64,000 bases of DNA from Silurus meridionalis (GCF_014805685.1 NC_060900.1:5393101-5457100); one strand, 5' to 3'. Counted from the first letter of the stretch, positions 48,580 to 61,789 are shown. A program made the numbers and translations. The notes: a model not told the origin generated them from the sequence alone.

Positions 48580-51500
48580 ATGACTCACTGTAGTGTCATG
48601 GTGGAGATGCCAGCAGAGAGACCTCCTCCGAGCTTGTTGCAAAAGCAGTAGCAGGAGAAAAACAACGGCTCCATCGACTTGCAGGAGGGGTTCGCAACCA
48701 AAAACTCATCCACCACATCTGGCAGCATGGACCTCGCAAAAACATACACGTTTCATATTCATAATGGCATCATCACATAATAAAAGAGTTTCCTGTTGAA
48801 TTGCATGATATACTTCAATCTTTATTTACAAGTTAAGGCCAAATGTGTAACATTTAATTTGACCGCAGTTCTGCTTTGAAAACAGCTTCAAAATACAAGC
48901 TCTCCAGCTGGATAATTTTATTAATAATCAAACTACATTTTTTATTAAGTCAAGGCAAGATCCTTTCAAATCATTTAGCAAGGCCAGGAATAGAGGTGGT
49001 AAATGACGAACGTGACACGCTGCTGTTTAGTGGCTCAGAACTCCGGTCAAATAAAAACCAATAAAGTCAAATAAGAGTAGAAAGATTGAGCTTTAAATAC
49101 CATGGTAACAAGAAGAGTGTAGCTACGCTGGTGCCAACCAGAATGCACATGATCATGTAGACAGGGAAGTTCTCTGAGAGAGATGCTAGGACTATCATGA
49201 CAGGAATAAAGAGCTGCCAAAATACATAAGAATTGTGGCATAATTCAAGCCAAACTAAAATTTATATATGAAACAGTGCAATAAATAAAGAAAAATGCAT
49301 AATATAAAATAAAAATAATAATTACAATGTTAACAGCAGCATTGCTCTTAACCCTTTAGATGAACTACAATTAACAAAGAACAACTCTTTCACATCATCA
49401 TAACCAAAGGGGGGTTGAACTCACAGGTAGGCCAATAAAGAGAGTTCTCTTCTTTCCCAACCTCAAGAGAATCATCTGCCACAAGGGCACTGATACTGTA
49501 GCTGAAACCTAAACAGTACAAAAATATTTCGCATAACATGAGATCAAGGTTTATATCGCGTTCAACGTATTTGTATACTTTAAATTTAATTACAGATATA
49601 CAATAGTACACTATTCAATATGAACATTATTAATATTAATATGTAATTATCCATAGTATCGATTAAGACATTACCAACAGGTGTATGGATTTCTGTGATA
49701 AAAACAGAAAATGACTTCACATCATCGTAAAGGCTTTACAGGTCCATCGTCTCACGTACTACATGCCACCCTCACAGTTTATTTCCGGATGTATCCAGTT
49801 ACTTGTCTGTCCCTGGCCATGGCATCTATTACTGAACCACCTTAATATATTTTGCGTTGCAGTTTGCACATACTCACACCAGGTCTTGTGTTGCCTTTGT
49901 CAATTTGTGTCTCTGTGCAATAATAAATGCTGTGGCAATCACTATTGTTTTTGTCTATCCAATGTATTATGTGTTTGGTCATGCTGCACGGATTTCCATT
50001 GCCACACGGCATGTTTGATGTTGCACATGGGCACCAAACCAAAAAAAACATGTTCCTAATATGTACATCTGCACGTATAACTCAATAAGGGGCTGTTCAC
50101 TCTAAAAACTTCTTTCCTAGCACATTACACATTTATTTTTACTTATTACTTACTTAACTAATTCTCAGCTCCATAACAAATGTGTTGTGCTTGAAACCCT
50201 GTCAGAAAGGGAAAACACTGAACACTGAAGTAACACTGAAGTGTTTAAAAAAATCCCAGTGATGCTTTTGTGCACGATTCATTCCTTTCAGTGCAACACA
50301 CCCCACAATATATCCGTCAAACAAACAATACCTGCTCAGTGGTAGTTCTGTGGTAGTCCTTATTCCAGTTATGCAACTAAAAGTCTGTTTATAGTAACAA
50401 ACAGGCTGTATTCGGTATTAACAGTGCACTTTTATACGTGGTAAATTATGACCAAAGGCCAATCTGTAAGGAATCGAGTAGGCATTGTGTATAACTGGTT
50501 AAAGAGATTACATTAGGGTAAGGCGTGCACTAGTCAATTGAAATGTTCAGACACTCACCAGTATAGCCAACATGAGATATTGGAACTGAGCTCCCAATCC
50601 TGCTACATGGATGCAGAACAAAGCAAAGTTTCCTAAAGCCATCTGAAAGGTCACAGTTCCAAAAAAGTTATTTAATGATGATTATAGAATATATAAAATG
50701 ATAATATAGAAGTTCTTATATGAGTTACTTGTTATGTGAAAGAATGTTTTTATTGGAAGTAATGATAGAAAATTCACTCTTAGTTCCAAAATTCCATTCA
50801 TGAGCCTAATACACTGATCTGCTTGTGCAAAAAAAAAAATCTAACCTGGAAAGCAAGAGAGGTGAACAAGAAGCCGAGCACCAGATGCCGATACGGGACA
50901 TGGCCAATCAGCTTCTTTAGATCAGCGAGGTATGATGATGAGGGCTTCACTTTCTGAACGCCTGCAGGCACTAAATGAACAAAAGAAGAATGCGCATTGA
51001 ATGTAAACTCACGCACTCACTGCAGGAAGTTTAAGGAGCTGGTCTGGTTGGTTTATGTGACCACATGAGAGAATTACCTGGGAGCTATTGTTAAAACGAG
51101 TTACATGAACTATCTCATTGTGGTGAATAGCACACTCACCACTTTGTTCTCTCACTCCCAGAAAAAGCACAATACAGCAGAGAAAGAAGAGAGCACCCAG
51201 GATCAGAGCTGAAGTCATGAAGGCAGTTTGCTGATGAGAAATACACATACAGTATACACACACTATACAGTGAGCTGTGAATTTATTAGAAGGTTAAATA
51301 CCCTACACAGACGCAGCCATACAGTATATCTGCATTTACTTAGTAGTCCATCTACTGTTATCCATAATTTGTCCATGTGTGGACTGCCGTAGCTCCAATA
51401 ATAAAATAAATTTAGCAGTGCTGACTGCTAATGAATCATAGTTAATAAATGCTTTGCATTAGAAAGATGAGCTGTAATCTATTACACAGAAGCTCTTCTG

Positions 51501-54500
51501 AATGCTCAGGTTTTTTTTTTTTTTCTGTAAGCAGACAATCTGACAGTAGTCCTTGTTGTGAGATTTTTATCTCAAGTGCCAGTGCTGTAACGGGCAAGAA
51601 AAAGTTAACCAAGATTGCTAAAGAATTGTTAAAAAAAAATTAAGGTTCTCCATTAAGGGCTCTACTTTAAATTCTGCTGAAATGGAAAACCTCTTTGTTC
51701 TACATCAAACTTTTTAACAAGTAAGATTTTAAAAAGAACCCGAAGAACCCTTTAGGTTTTTCGAATGAGCACATATTGTGTAGTGGGAATTGAAGAAGGC
51801 TATACACTTCAACCCATATAGTTTCTGTACCATGTCTTCTTATTTGCAGCACACATTTTTGATTTGCATACAAAAAGGACAAAGCCTTGGACCTAGATTT
51901 ACATCATATAATTTTCTATTAAGTGTGTATGGACATCGCACTTGATTGTAATTGCATTAATGTTGTTGCGAGTGGAAGCACATCAACCAGCAGGAAAAAA
52001 GACACTTACACTAGACTAGATTAGACTAGAGCATCTGGAGCGACACGAGGTGAACGGTGTGGAAATTAAACCACTATCCAAATGATACCGTATCTGATGA
52101 GTGATATTTAACAATGGAACATTTTATATAGCAACAGCTGGGCTCTGATAGATGCAGCAAGTTTAACAGTACTATGTGATATGTGAAATTAAAATTTTCT
52201 TATTTTTTATATAAAAATGGTAATGCCTTATGATTGGAGTGTGTGTTATACTGTGTTCTGTAGAGAAGCAATAGAGGGAGAAGGGGTGCTGTATGTGAGC
52301 TTATTGTCCGTGTCCATGCAGTAGTTCTCTCTTTCTGCATTGTACACTCTCAACACCTGCCCCTGCATCACAGCAGCCAGCAGCATTGACAACACCTCCG
52401 CATTCATTCCTGTGAGAAAAAGACAGAGAGAGGGGGAGAGTGAGATGCAAGCCGATACACTTTGGAAAATCATTTCTCTATTAACTGTTTTATTCCATTT
52501 GTTATCTGCAATTGTGTAATCCCAAACTCAAACCCAGACCAGCACCACATGATGTAGTAGACTCTTACTGAAGGCTGTGGCTGAATCTCTGTCTCTCTCG
52601 CTTCCTCCCAGGAACATATTAAGTGACATATATGGGACATGATAGCACTGTGGAGACAATGGGATTTGATTATTAGAGCAATCAGTGGTCAGGATGCTAA
52701 ACATAAACCAAACATCCTGCTATAGGAAAATCTTGGTGTCATATGATCAACCAAACTCCTCCAACACACACAGACTCACTAACATTTTGCCTCTTGAAGG
52801 TAATTTTCAAAAATGAATGCAACTTATCAAGATACCAAGAAACCTCATTGCTCTCCATCCAGGAAAAAATCCTGCCTTTTAAAAAGAAAATTCTTCTCAC
52901 AATGCTAACAGGTTTCTCCAGGAGAACAAAGTGAAGATTCTTTTGCAAGGAGTCTCCAGTGTGAGCGGTTTGGAGCTTTGATTTAATTATTACTCGCAAT
53001 CCTCATGCTCTATGGGGCAAAAAGCCATTCCTCCTTATTTTATGGCCATATTATCCAAGTATGTCATACATTGGAGGAAAACCACACAACTATTTTACAA
53101 GACTGGGGAGGTTTCTGTTGTCAGGAACAAGGATAAAAAAAAGATTTTAACAGTGAATCAATATTTACAAAGGCAAATCTTTTCTTTATTCTGTTTTACT
53201 TTCATTCAATATATTAAGGATTAAACTGATGATAAATTGATGTAACAAATGACATACACTCATTAGAGTCTGGAAGAGACAACTGATGATGAGATACCAG
53301 GGTACACCAATTGATGAGTTGTCTGCAGAGTGTGGGATAAACCAGAGAAAGACATAAGACAGAATGGCCAGTGGCATTGACAAAACTGACCTAAAACACA
53401 AGAGACATAGCACAAATTCAGCCCAGATTATACTAATACAAAACTAGCATGGACATTTATTCCTCTGAATGAAAAGTCTAAATGAAGGTTTCCATTAATG
53501 CATTTTCTTATCAATAACCATTTGAAAGACCTTGATCTATTCTTTCACTCACCAAGGGACGAGCTTGCCTACTGGGGTCCGCCCACTCCTGCTCACCAGG
53601 TAACCAACTAGAGGGTCAGTTACAGCATCCCATACCCGAGTGATGAACAAAATCATTGAGACAAAGAATGGCTCCATCTACACAAAATACAGATAAAAAG
53701 AATGAAGAATAAACAATGAATATTATCCCTAAATTCTTGGATACCTTTGTCTATTACAAACTTAAAACTTGATGGTTCATGAAAAATAGAAATTTTAGCC
53801 GTAACATTATGACCACCTAGCTAATATTGTTTTGCCCCTCCAAAATGTCCATGAAAATGTCTTCTTTCCACTAAAGTGTACGGCTCAGACAAAAAAGACA
53901 TCAAGATTTATATGAAAAACTTGATTTTTAATTCTCAAACAAGTTCTGATAATGCATAAGGTACCAAATCATTATCAACAGCTTTTATTATTTCATTCTG
54001 GAGTACTTTTCCACTTGTAAACTTCCTGTCAGATGGAAACTATCTGAAGATTCTAATACGTGTACTCTCATACAACAAGGAGTTTAAAAGGAACGAATGC
54101 TTCTATAGACAGTATTCCAGAAAGAAGTGTTTCTAGTATTTTTTAATCTTGTATTAGTGGACTCCATTCCACACATATTCCACACCAGTATTTGACTTTA
54201 CCATGCAGAATAAATGCTTTTAGCAGTTGTTCATAAATAATAAATGGTAAACCGTTACAGTTGTTTCCAGGGACTCACTGATCTGAAAGATATTGTATGG
54301 CAACAGAACATCAGATAGAACACAGCTTTGTCATTAGAGAGGATATTTCTTAAGTGAATGTAGGATGGCTTTGTGTTTTGAGCATAAAAGCATGCTCAGA
54401 AGAGTTACTGTTCTTACTTGCACTACATCCAGCAGAAATATCTGGAAAGAGATGCCCAGGGCAATATTTGTTGCCTGATATGGAATTCCTCCAATTGCAT

Positions 54501-55739
54501 AGCATATCTTTGTGGCAAGAGGAATTCCTGCAGGTTTCTAAAAAACAAAAAAACACTGTATATTAACACACATTCAGAAACCTTCAGGTTGTGACAGTTC
54601 ATCACAGGAGGATATTTGCATTCCAAGTATATTACTGACAAGGTATACTAGCAAACACTGTTTTGTTCCAATAACCAAACAAAATGCTAAACGATTCTTC
54701 TCCATGTATTTATTATTAAACGAAACCTAAAATACATTTTCATTACATTGTTACAGTTTACTAATGATTGTTATGATGAATCAGATTTTGTGATGCCCTA
54801 AAAGACATGATATTGGGTTGCATTTCTACATACATGAGTCTTTTCCAGGTTTTGCTACTAAATAATATTAACCCAAGAAATTAACTTGGGCTGGAATGCA
54901 AACATTGGGGTACATAAACCTTTGCACTAAACAATTTTGCATAAATACTTGAGATTAGTAAGCACGAAAAATAAGAAAACAAGAAAAAAAAAGGTACCAT
55001 TTTTTTTACAAATAGTAAACTAGTAAATATAATGTAGCATATATTTATAAAATAATTGTGTATCCATCATGACGTCAACATCGCAGTTTAGACACAATGA
55101 TCACTCCATTTTAAATAAATAACTAGTAAGTTTTACTTGTACAGAATTATAAATATTTAAACAAAGAGGCAATGTTGGTCCATACTAGCAAACTTACAAT
55201 CCTAAATATTAACACAAGCTTACACACCACTATAGTGTAGCCAATTTCAGCTACTTGCATGGATTCAGACAGAGGAAACAGAAAAACCCAGTGGAAACAA
55301 ACAAGAAAGAGCAGAGCATATAAAATTGCCTAGATATTATACCGTTAAAAGAATTGAACCTGTCATGAGTTTTTGCTTTAAACGACAAAGATATTTTAGC
55401 ATACTATTGATGCCAGAATTGGATACAAAAAAAAGATATGACAAAGCATATCTAAGACTTTTAAAATTTTAATGAGAAAAGGATCTACTACAGTGCAACA
55501 GATTAAAACAGGTTTGTTGAAGTTAAACTGGATTACCAGTTTATACCTCTGATTGCAATTCTAATCCAATACCACTTTGCCAATGAGTAAAAACAAAAAG
55601 TACAAACAAGTAGAGACCATAAGGCACTTACAAAAGACTTGTCGTTTCTACATTTCTCATCTGGTTCAGCCCCGGCAAAGGAAGAGATCGCCTTTTTCCA
55701 TGACTGCAGCTTATCCTGTATTTCTTCAGCCAAGGTCAT
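47363..55739 (-). CDS. MFSD2A-like MFS lysolipid transporter
   Basis: Twelve-helix major facilitator family member. MFSD2A imports lysophosphatidylcholine with sodium; MFSD2B exports sphingosine-1-phosphate. Coding exons: 55632-55739, 54418-54537, 53553-53677, 53258-53390, 52569-52647, 52252-52409, 51140-51230, 50846-50970, 50559-50642, 49425-49508, 49101-49213, 48589-48732, 48083-48259 and, tentatively, 47363-47396, giving 524 aa. Helix 2 has the sodium-site motif VWDAVTDPLVG; further landmarks are GSERDRDSATAFRM, LLPWSMLPDVVDEF and CNKLGGG, which keeps the lysine important in MFSD2A. The TM5-TM6 loop cysteine (ENYC) and the late-loop cysteine (TGACS) fit the family disulfide, but the glycosylation sequons of that MFSD2A loop are missing. 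By eye it is nearer MFSD2A (GVREQ, LFTSLAF) than MFSD2B, yet diverged, so I give no symbol. The last exon (KNRSRRSAFN then stop) is the weakest call. Confidence 0.9.
48541..48578. repeat. (GT)n microsatellite
   Basis: About 17 GT units ending about ten bases from the exon starting at 48589, just inside the following intron. Confidence 0.95.
53797..53870 (+). mobile_element. DNA-transposon end fragment
   Basis: It reads GTAACATTATGACCACCTAGCTAATATTGTTTTGCCCC, matching the recurrent fish repeat end also recognised in inverted form at 7890-8115. The rest of the element is missing. It lies in an intron of the MFSD2-like gene. Confidence 0.55.
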
Positions 55740-56308
55740 ATTATTGGCACTTTTTATATCCTGAACTATAAACTTTAAAAATATATATATATTTTCCTAT
55801 AAGCAATTTCACTTTACAACTTCGAGCCTCACTCATGGGTGTTTTTCTGCAGTTCAACTCTTGGGAAGAGTGAAATTTAAGAACAATCTCACCTGTTCAT
55901 ACCTCCTAATCCCTGTAACTGCCCAGCAACAAAAACCCTGATCCACCATAGTGGTAGGCCTACAAAAGCCAGAAAATATAATAATAAAAATAATATTTCC
56001 TCTCATGATTGAAACAAGTCATGCAGTCTTATACAAGTCTTTCAGGTGGTTAATTATTTTATGCTTTTTTTCTTGTACATACTCAATGATGAATTAAGGA
56101 CAATACTGGCAGGGTTGATTGAAAGAAAATACAGAAGAAAGGAGAGGGTGTGTTTCCTTGCTATTTAATAGATGCAGTTAACAAAAGCTTTAAACTGTTC
56201 TAGAAGCGTAGAATGCACCCCCAACTATTCCGCTTTTCCTGTTCATAAATCACAGGAAACAAGAAAAATAATCAATCATGTTGAATTACCACTTTTTTCC
56301 CAGACCAT

Positions 56309-56333
56309 TTAAAAAAAAAAAAAAAAAAAAAAA
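56309..56333. repeat. Poly(A) tract
   Basis: About 24 A between the MFSD2-like start and the fam110a 3' end. No gene or exon was seen from 55740 to about 56390. AATAAA signals on the minus strand near 56396-56405 may end the fam110a transcript. Confidence 0.9.
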
Positions 56334-56972
56334 GTTTTAAGCAATCATTTCAGTCACAGCAAATAATGCAAGAATTCAACCAATATTCATCTTATTTTAT
56401 TTATTTTAGTCATTAAAATCCATCAGTCAACATGGAAAAATCGGTGCATCTCTATACAAAGATCTACTTGACAAAACAGATCTGACAAGAGGGCAAATAT
56501 GTATGAGCAGAACCAGGCACATTAATCCAAGCCACAGATGATTAAGGTGTTAACACTTGAATACAAAATAAAAAATAATAAGAAGCAACATTTCTCATTG
56601 TTGGGAATAAAAATACACAAACATAATACAATAATTGAATAGGTTTAATATCCAATTACTTCCACAGCAGCAGACATGGCATGTATCCTGATCCTAAGAA
56701 ACCTAATAAAAATGACAAGGAACATGATAGGTGCAAACAGTGATCTTGGCAAAAGTTAGCTACAGCTAGCTGAAACAAAATACAGTCCCTGCTTTCAATG
56801 AGGCACCAGTTAATCCTCATTACGATTGGTTGTATTTTGATGGTCCATATTATTAACTTTTTTTGGCTAGTTTACAGATGTCATGCAGACTGGAGCTTTT
56901 GAAATGTGATTTCACTAAATATTGCCAAATATTACAATTTTACTGAAACCACTGGTCAGCTGGTTGTCCAAT

Positions 56973-58259
56973 CTAAATGTTCGCCACTTTTGTGCTGTCC
57001 TTGGCTTGTCGCATTCCGTACAGCCACTTGATCACCCGTGCATTTTTCTCTATGACTGAAATATTATAGCTAGGCTTCTCATCTTTGGCTGCGTTGTCCT
57101 CTTCTTCATCCTCCTCCCCTTCAGCTGAGCACTTTGACGCAGGAGTGCTAGCGCTACGCAGGCGTGAGATGGACGCAATATCCGAACCTGGAGTCAGCTC
57201 TTCAAAATCTGAAGGTTCAAGGCCACAGTAGTTAAAGAAACGCTCAACTTCGGCACCGGCACGAGAGAAACGATCGCTCACATCCGATTTGGAACGTGTT
57301 AGTGACCGTTTCCTGGAACTGAGTGAGGAATTGTTGGTGACTGCAGGAGATGGAGGTAGGATGGGTTCTTGGGCTGAGGTGGAAAACTCTTTTTCATTTT
57401 GTTCTTTGGGAGATTCATCAGGGGACGGTATGGCAGGGGTTGAAGTTTTAGGAGAGAATGCTGAAGCCTGTAATGGGCTCATGGATGATTTTCCAGGATT
57501 GGGAATGTTCATTATATCATGTCGTCTTTTGATCGGCTGAAGAGGCTGTGGTGGAGGGGAAGTCTGAGTGTACGGCTTGAGCAGCTGCAAAAGCTGCGAG
57601 TGGACTCGCTGCCCAGGAAGCTGTGCTCGGCACGGCTTTCTCATTTGTGGTATCGCTAACTGAGGCCTAACATCAACACGCCGTACTGTTACTGTATAAG
57701 GAGAAGACATGTTCATTGCAAGGCCATCTCCTAATATTTTCTTTTTTGGTGTTGAAAAGTCTTTTGTCAAATTTGGTTCATCTACAACTGCCTTCAAATT
57801 CGGGGAGGGAAGCCGAGATGCACTTCTCGCCGCACTTTCTCCATGCTTTTCCGTTTGCAAACTATTGGATGGTGAAAATGCATCACAGACTCCATTAATC
57901 AGGCTGTTCAGGTGATCTAGGTTAAAAAGTGAGGATTCTGGTTTAGATGTGGTGCGAGCAGCCACTTTGCGCATTGGTTGTGGTGGACCTGGTCGAAGCT
58001 GCCCGCTGTTGCTGGATGGCATTAATGGTTTTCGGATGATTGGCAGCTGCTTGTTGAGCGCCACTTGCTGGCTCTTAACGTACTTTGCCTTGTCGGCCTC
58101 CAGACGCTCCACAGCACTCGGCTTGCGCTGCCCAGGAGAAGAGTCTGCAGTTTCAGCCGGTCTCGGTAAACGCCGCGGAGACTGCCGAAGAGCGTCTACA
58201 GACATGCTGGTAGGTTTTTCAGCAAACAGCTCCCCCTTTCTTTGGCCACCGGTTTGCAT
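56973..58259 (-). CDS. fam110a: FAM110 family protein, probably FAM110A
   Basis: FAM110 proteins associate with centrosomes and microtubules; their molecular role is poorly known. A single coding exon gives 428 aa from the ATG at 58259 (MQTGGQRKGELF), longer than human FAM110A (about 295 aa) because of Ser/Pro-rich linker. Conserved blocks: KPSAVERLEADKAKYVKSQ near residue 45, RRVDVRP in the middle, RSKSDVSDRFSRAGAEVERF and FNYCGLEPSDF near residue 340, and SVIEKNARVIKWLYGMRQAK at the C-terminus. The frame stays open upstream to an acceptor (TTTTTGTAG) at 58311/58312, so a few more residues could come from an upstream exon; the exact start is uncertain. The A paralog is chosen for its rad21l1-snph-fkbp1a neighbourhood; sequence alone would also allow FAM110B or C. 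Confidence 0.85.
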   Translation of the reverse strand: MQTGGQRKGELFAEKPTSMSVDALRQSPRRLPRPAETADSSPGQRKPSAVERLEADKAKYVKSQQVALNKQLPIIRKPLMPSSNSGQLRPGPPQPMRKVAARTTSKPESSLFNLDHLNSLINGVCDAFSPSNSLQTEKHGESAARSASRLPSPNLKAVVDEPNLTKDFSTPKKKILGDGLAMNMSSPYTVTVRRVDVRPQLAIPQMRKPCRAQLPGQRVHSQLLQLLKPYTQTSPPPQPLQPIKRRHDIMNIPNPGKSSMSPLQASAFSPKTSTPAIPSPDESPKEQNEKEFSTSAQEPILPPSPAVTNNSSLSSRKRSLTRSKSDVSDRFSRAGAEVERFFNYCGLEPSDFEELTPGSDIASISRLRSASTPASKCSAEGEEDEEEDNAAKDEKPSYNISVIEKNARVIKWLYGMRQAKDSTKVANI

Positions 58260-58311
58260 AAATGCAGGCAAACAAGGCCTGCAGGCTGTAGTGATGGGGT
58301 AATTTAGATCT

Positions 58312-60599
58312 ACAAAAACAAAAACAGAAAATCATTAAAATTAAATAACAAAAAAAAGGGAGGTGCGAGACTTAAAAATTGATATTTATAATTATTTATA
58401 ATTTATAAAATTTATACCGCCTCTAATCCAAATCATTCACATAATTTTATATTTGGTCTCGTCTGGTTTCACACTGCACGAATTCAAGCAAACCATGATA
58501 AATCTTACAAAAATAGAATGATTTTTATTGGTTGTTTCCTGCAGTTGGGAAAAAAACATGCTACAACAAACTGCAATAAAGTATGCTTTAAGATAAGGTC
58601 AGATTGCTTTTTCCTCAAAGCTTTTTCCGCTCTTTTGTATGAAGAACCATTTCACAGCATGATATAATAGACTGTATAGTGGTTAGGAGTTCCTTAGAAA
58701 CTCCAGTGAATTTCACACTCAACAGTCTCTAGCGTTTACACAGAAATTCATATGGGAAAATAAAAGGAGGAAGTAAGAGGAAGTTCTGCAGGCAGAAATG
58801 AATTCTTGATGGTAGAGGTCATGAGTGTATTATCAGATAGATTCAAGTCGATATATACAACCGTGGTGAATAGAAAATCCTCACAGAAAATAGACAGAAA
58901 AACCCTTATGGCAAGTGAAATACTACAGCAGTGAACAATATCAAGTTCCACTCATAATCCTTGAACAGGAATTTGATGCTACAGTGGGCACAGGATCACC
59001 TAAACTGAACAGATGAAGACTGGCTGGTCTCTTTCAAAACTTTGGTGATAAATGAATGAACACACTCATGTAATGGATGAGGATATACATGCCATTTTCA
59101 ACAAGAACTAAATTGAACCTTTGATCTCCATTTCTCTTTCTTTGTAATAAAAATGAGCTTCTGTCATAGAAAGGAAGAATTAAATGCAGTGCTATGGCAA
59201 CACGTTTGTGTGAAACATTATAGATTGTGTGAAACTCATACACACAGATTCACCTACAGACACACAAAGACAGATTCAACTAGACACAGATTCACCTACA
59301 GACACACAGATTTACCTACAGACACACAGAGGGTTTGAACTACAGACACAGATTCAGTTACAGACACACAAAAAGAGAGAGATTCAGCTAAGAACACAAA
59401 AAGAGATCCAGATTCAGCTAGACTCAAAGATTTAGCTGGAGGCACACAGGAAACATTCATACATCATCATGTATCATGCAATACACACATCCATTTCTGT
59501 GGATAACAATGGAATGGGGAAATCAAGCAAGGCCGGTCATGTTAAATGTCAACACTTGATCTTGCTACAGAACAGAAACATGAACTCAGCTAACAGCACA
59601 TTACGATAACATCTACAGTGCAAAGCTCACTGTTTAATCAACCCACAGCACTGATGTACTGGCTGTACACTTATGTTAGACTTACAATACATGAAGGAAT
59701 GCAGCGTGGGTTTTAGAAAGAAGGAACATGATCCCGAGTTACAGAGCTCTGGCAGCTGAACTGAGAGCCTAGTGCGCGTGGGTTTAGTAAAATCCTAACC
59801 TTGTTTCTCTGCACAGCTGCGAGGCTTCTTCTTCTACTACTACGTATCACTAGGGCCGGACACGTGGGCCACATGTTTGCTCTTCCTTGAACAATTAAGC
59901 CAAAGGTGCACCTGAGGACAAAGGGCAAACCCAGCTTTCTGACTCCCACTCTCACCATCTGTAAACTGTCGTATCGCTCTCAACGGTCTTTCTACATTGC
60001 TATCTTATCTAATCTTCCTTGCAGAGGCCCCCATCCCCCTCTCCACCATCTTCTCCCCAGCCTTCGTCCTCCTTTCTACTAAACAGAAAATAAGATCCAT
60101 CATGTCGTAATGTGATTTCAGTTGAAGTAAAGTCGAGTAAATTCAAAGCAGATATCTCTGGAATGATAAAACTTGTCTCTACATGATCCGGAATAAATGC
60201 TAATGTAAAAAGATGCCATGCACCCACTAACAGATGGACACACATTATTGGACATAACAGTAAACAATGTAGTTTATAAGTTTACATTTGTAATGATATG
60301 ATGAATACAGACAGAAGACTGATAATCTAGTTTGTTTAAATGCATGACTGGACAAAATACATTGCATTCATACACACCTGTATACAAACTCACCTGTATG
60401 TGTGTGCAGCTGACAGGCTTCAGGTACAGGAATGTCTCTCCTAAATGCACACTTTTACTATTAAAAAAACCTAACAAAATAAATAAGCAAAAGTAAAACT
60501 ACAATTGAACACTGAACAAAAGCTTTGTGTTTGTTAGGTGTGTGCATACAAGCATGTGTGTATACTTGCTCTGGCAAGAAAGCAAAACTAGTCAAACCT
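58312..60599. other. fam110a upstream region or intron
   Basis: No coding exon was recognised. A CpG-containing patch at about 59740-59880 includes an E-box CACGTG near 59859 and, on the minus strand, a possible donor ACAAG|GTTAGG near 59799, so it could hold a non-coding exon of fam110a. A purine-rich minisatellite lies at 59220-59450. Confidence 0.35.
59220..59450. repeat. Minisatellite, CACACAGATTCACCTACAGA-type units
   Basis: About nine imperfect units of roughly 20-28 bases, each with an ACACA(GA) part and an (A)GATTCA(C/G)CTA part, decaying to the right. Open frames through it (TDSPTDTQ) are repeat translation. Confidence 0.9.
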
Positions 60600-60609
60600 G
60601 TCTGCCTTT

Positions 60610-60720
60610 GTAGTACCAAGATTTCCCCGCCCCATGCAGGATGTGTCCAATCACAAGCCCCCGCCCACATCAGGAAGTATTACGGGTCACATGACCAGCC
60701 TGTCAACTTTCTCAATATAT
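60610..60720 (-). promoter_or_regulatory. Candidate fam110a promoter
   Basis: On the minus strand this short block has two GC boxes (GGGCGGGG near 60660, GGGGCGGGG near 60632), an inverted CCAAT box (TGATTGG near 60650) and an upstream CATGTGACC element. It stands out against AT-rich surroundings and points towards the fam110a coding exon 2.3 kb away. A transcription start or donor could not be fixed. Confidence 0.4.
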
Positions 60721-60779
60721 GAAATCTCCTCTTGACCTCGCCACTCACCACCATCAGTTCATTAAAAAATCCTCTCAAA

Positions 60780-61250
60780 TTAACAAACATAACTAATTAA
60801 CTAACTACATATAAATAAGTAAATGTATAAACGAATAAACAAACAATCAATCACTAGACACACAAACTAACTAATCATTACAAACAAGCAACCAAATACA
60901 TAAGCAAAACTGACAAACAAAATAAGCAAATAAGTACATTTATCAGAATAAACAAACAAGTGAGTCACTAAATGTCAATGTCAATGAATTCATTACAAAT
61001 AACTACATAAAACAAAACGTTCATGTAGAGGAACAATAAGCAACTGAGACAACAAATAAGCAAACAAATTCAGCAATCAAATAAACATAAACAAGCAGGC
61101 AAACAAGTAAACAAATATGCAAATCTGTAAATTAATACACAAACACTGAATAATAAATAAAATACATAAGTAAGTAAATGAACAAATAATGAAAAGCAAG
61201 CAAGCAGGTGAATACATCAACAAATTAAAAAAAAAAAAAAAAAAACAACT
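60780..61250. repeat. Degenerate A-rich low-complexity repeat
   Basis: About 470 bases of imperfect AAAC/AAAT/AAGC tetranucleotide repeats (ATAAACAAACAATCAATC type), ending in an A-run at 61227-61246. No coding potential. Confidence 0.85.
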
Positions 61251-61371
61251 AATGAATATGCTAAACACAAATTAATTTTAAAATGTATTATTAAATATAC
61301 ACACTTTATTACTGTCCATTTGTTACTTTTTTTAAAGCAGGGAAAAGTCTGCACTCTCAGGGAAGTGGGAA

Positions 61372-61460
61372 GTGATCGATTAGTGGTTAAGAGTGGTTAC
61401 TGGTCGGAATCTCATGGGGTCAAGCCCCACTGCTATTTTTGGGCCCTTGAGCAAGGCCCC
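61372..61460 (+). mobile_element. SINE-like unit, interrupted
   Basis: TTAGTGGTTAAGAGTGGTTACTGG, then the body TTTGGGCCCTTGAGCAAGGCCCC, matching the tRNA-derived units at 31.6-31.9 kb. It stops where a (CA)n(TA)n microsatellite begins. Confidence 0.65.
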
Positions 61461-61461
61461 A

Positions 61462-61542
<81 letters not shown>

Positions 61543-61550
61543 TATACACA
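61461..61550. repeat. (CA)n(TA)n(CA)n microsatellite
   Basis: A pure TA run of about 31 units bounded by CA units, lying between two SINE-like units. Confidence 0.95.
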
Positions 61551-61700
61551 TAGTGGTTAAGATACTGTAGTTCTGATTGGAAGGTTGTGAGTTCAAATCT
61601 GAGCACCACAGGATGCCACTGCTGGGCCTTTGAATACCTTCTTGAGTGTTTAAAGGCTCTGGCATGGAGAAGCTGGTGTTGGATCTGTGATGATTGCAAA
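61550..61700 (+). mobile_element. Second SINE-like unit
   Basis: It starts TAGTGGTTAAGATACTGTAGTTCTG, then GGTTGTGAGTTCAAATCTGAGC (B-box-like) and CACTGCTGGGCCTTTGAA. It parallels the unit on the other side of the TA tract. Confidence 0.65.
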
Positions 61701-61789
61701 TGTTGAGCTATTTTATGAGTTGCTCAGTAGCTCCTAGTTTTATAACCACAAATGACTGTAAAAGACTGTAGAAAGAACATCACTCTGAA

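Noticed and set aside
61320..61699. Open frames with long IYIYIY runs
   Set aside because: They are translations of the TA microsatellite.
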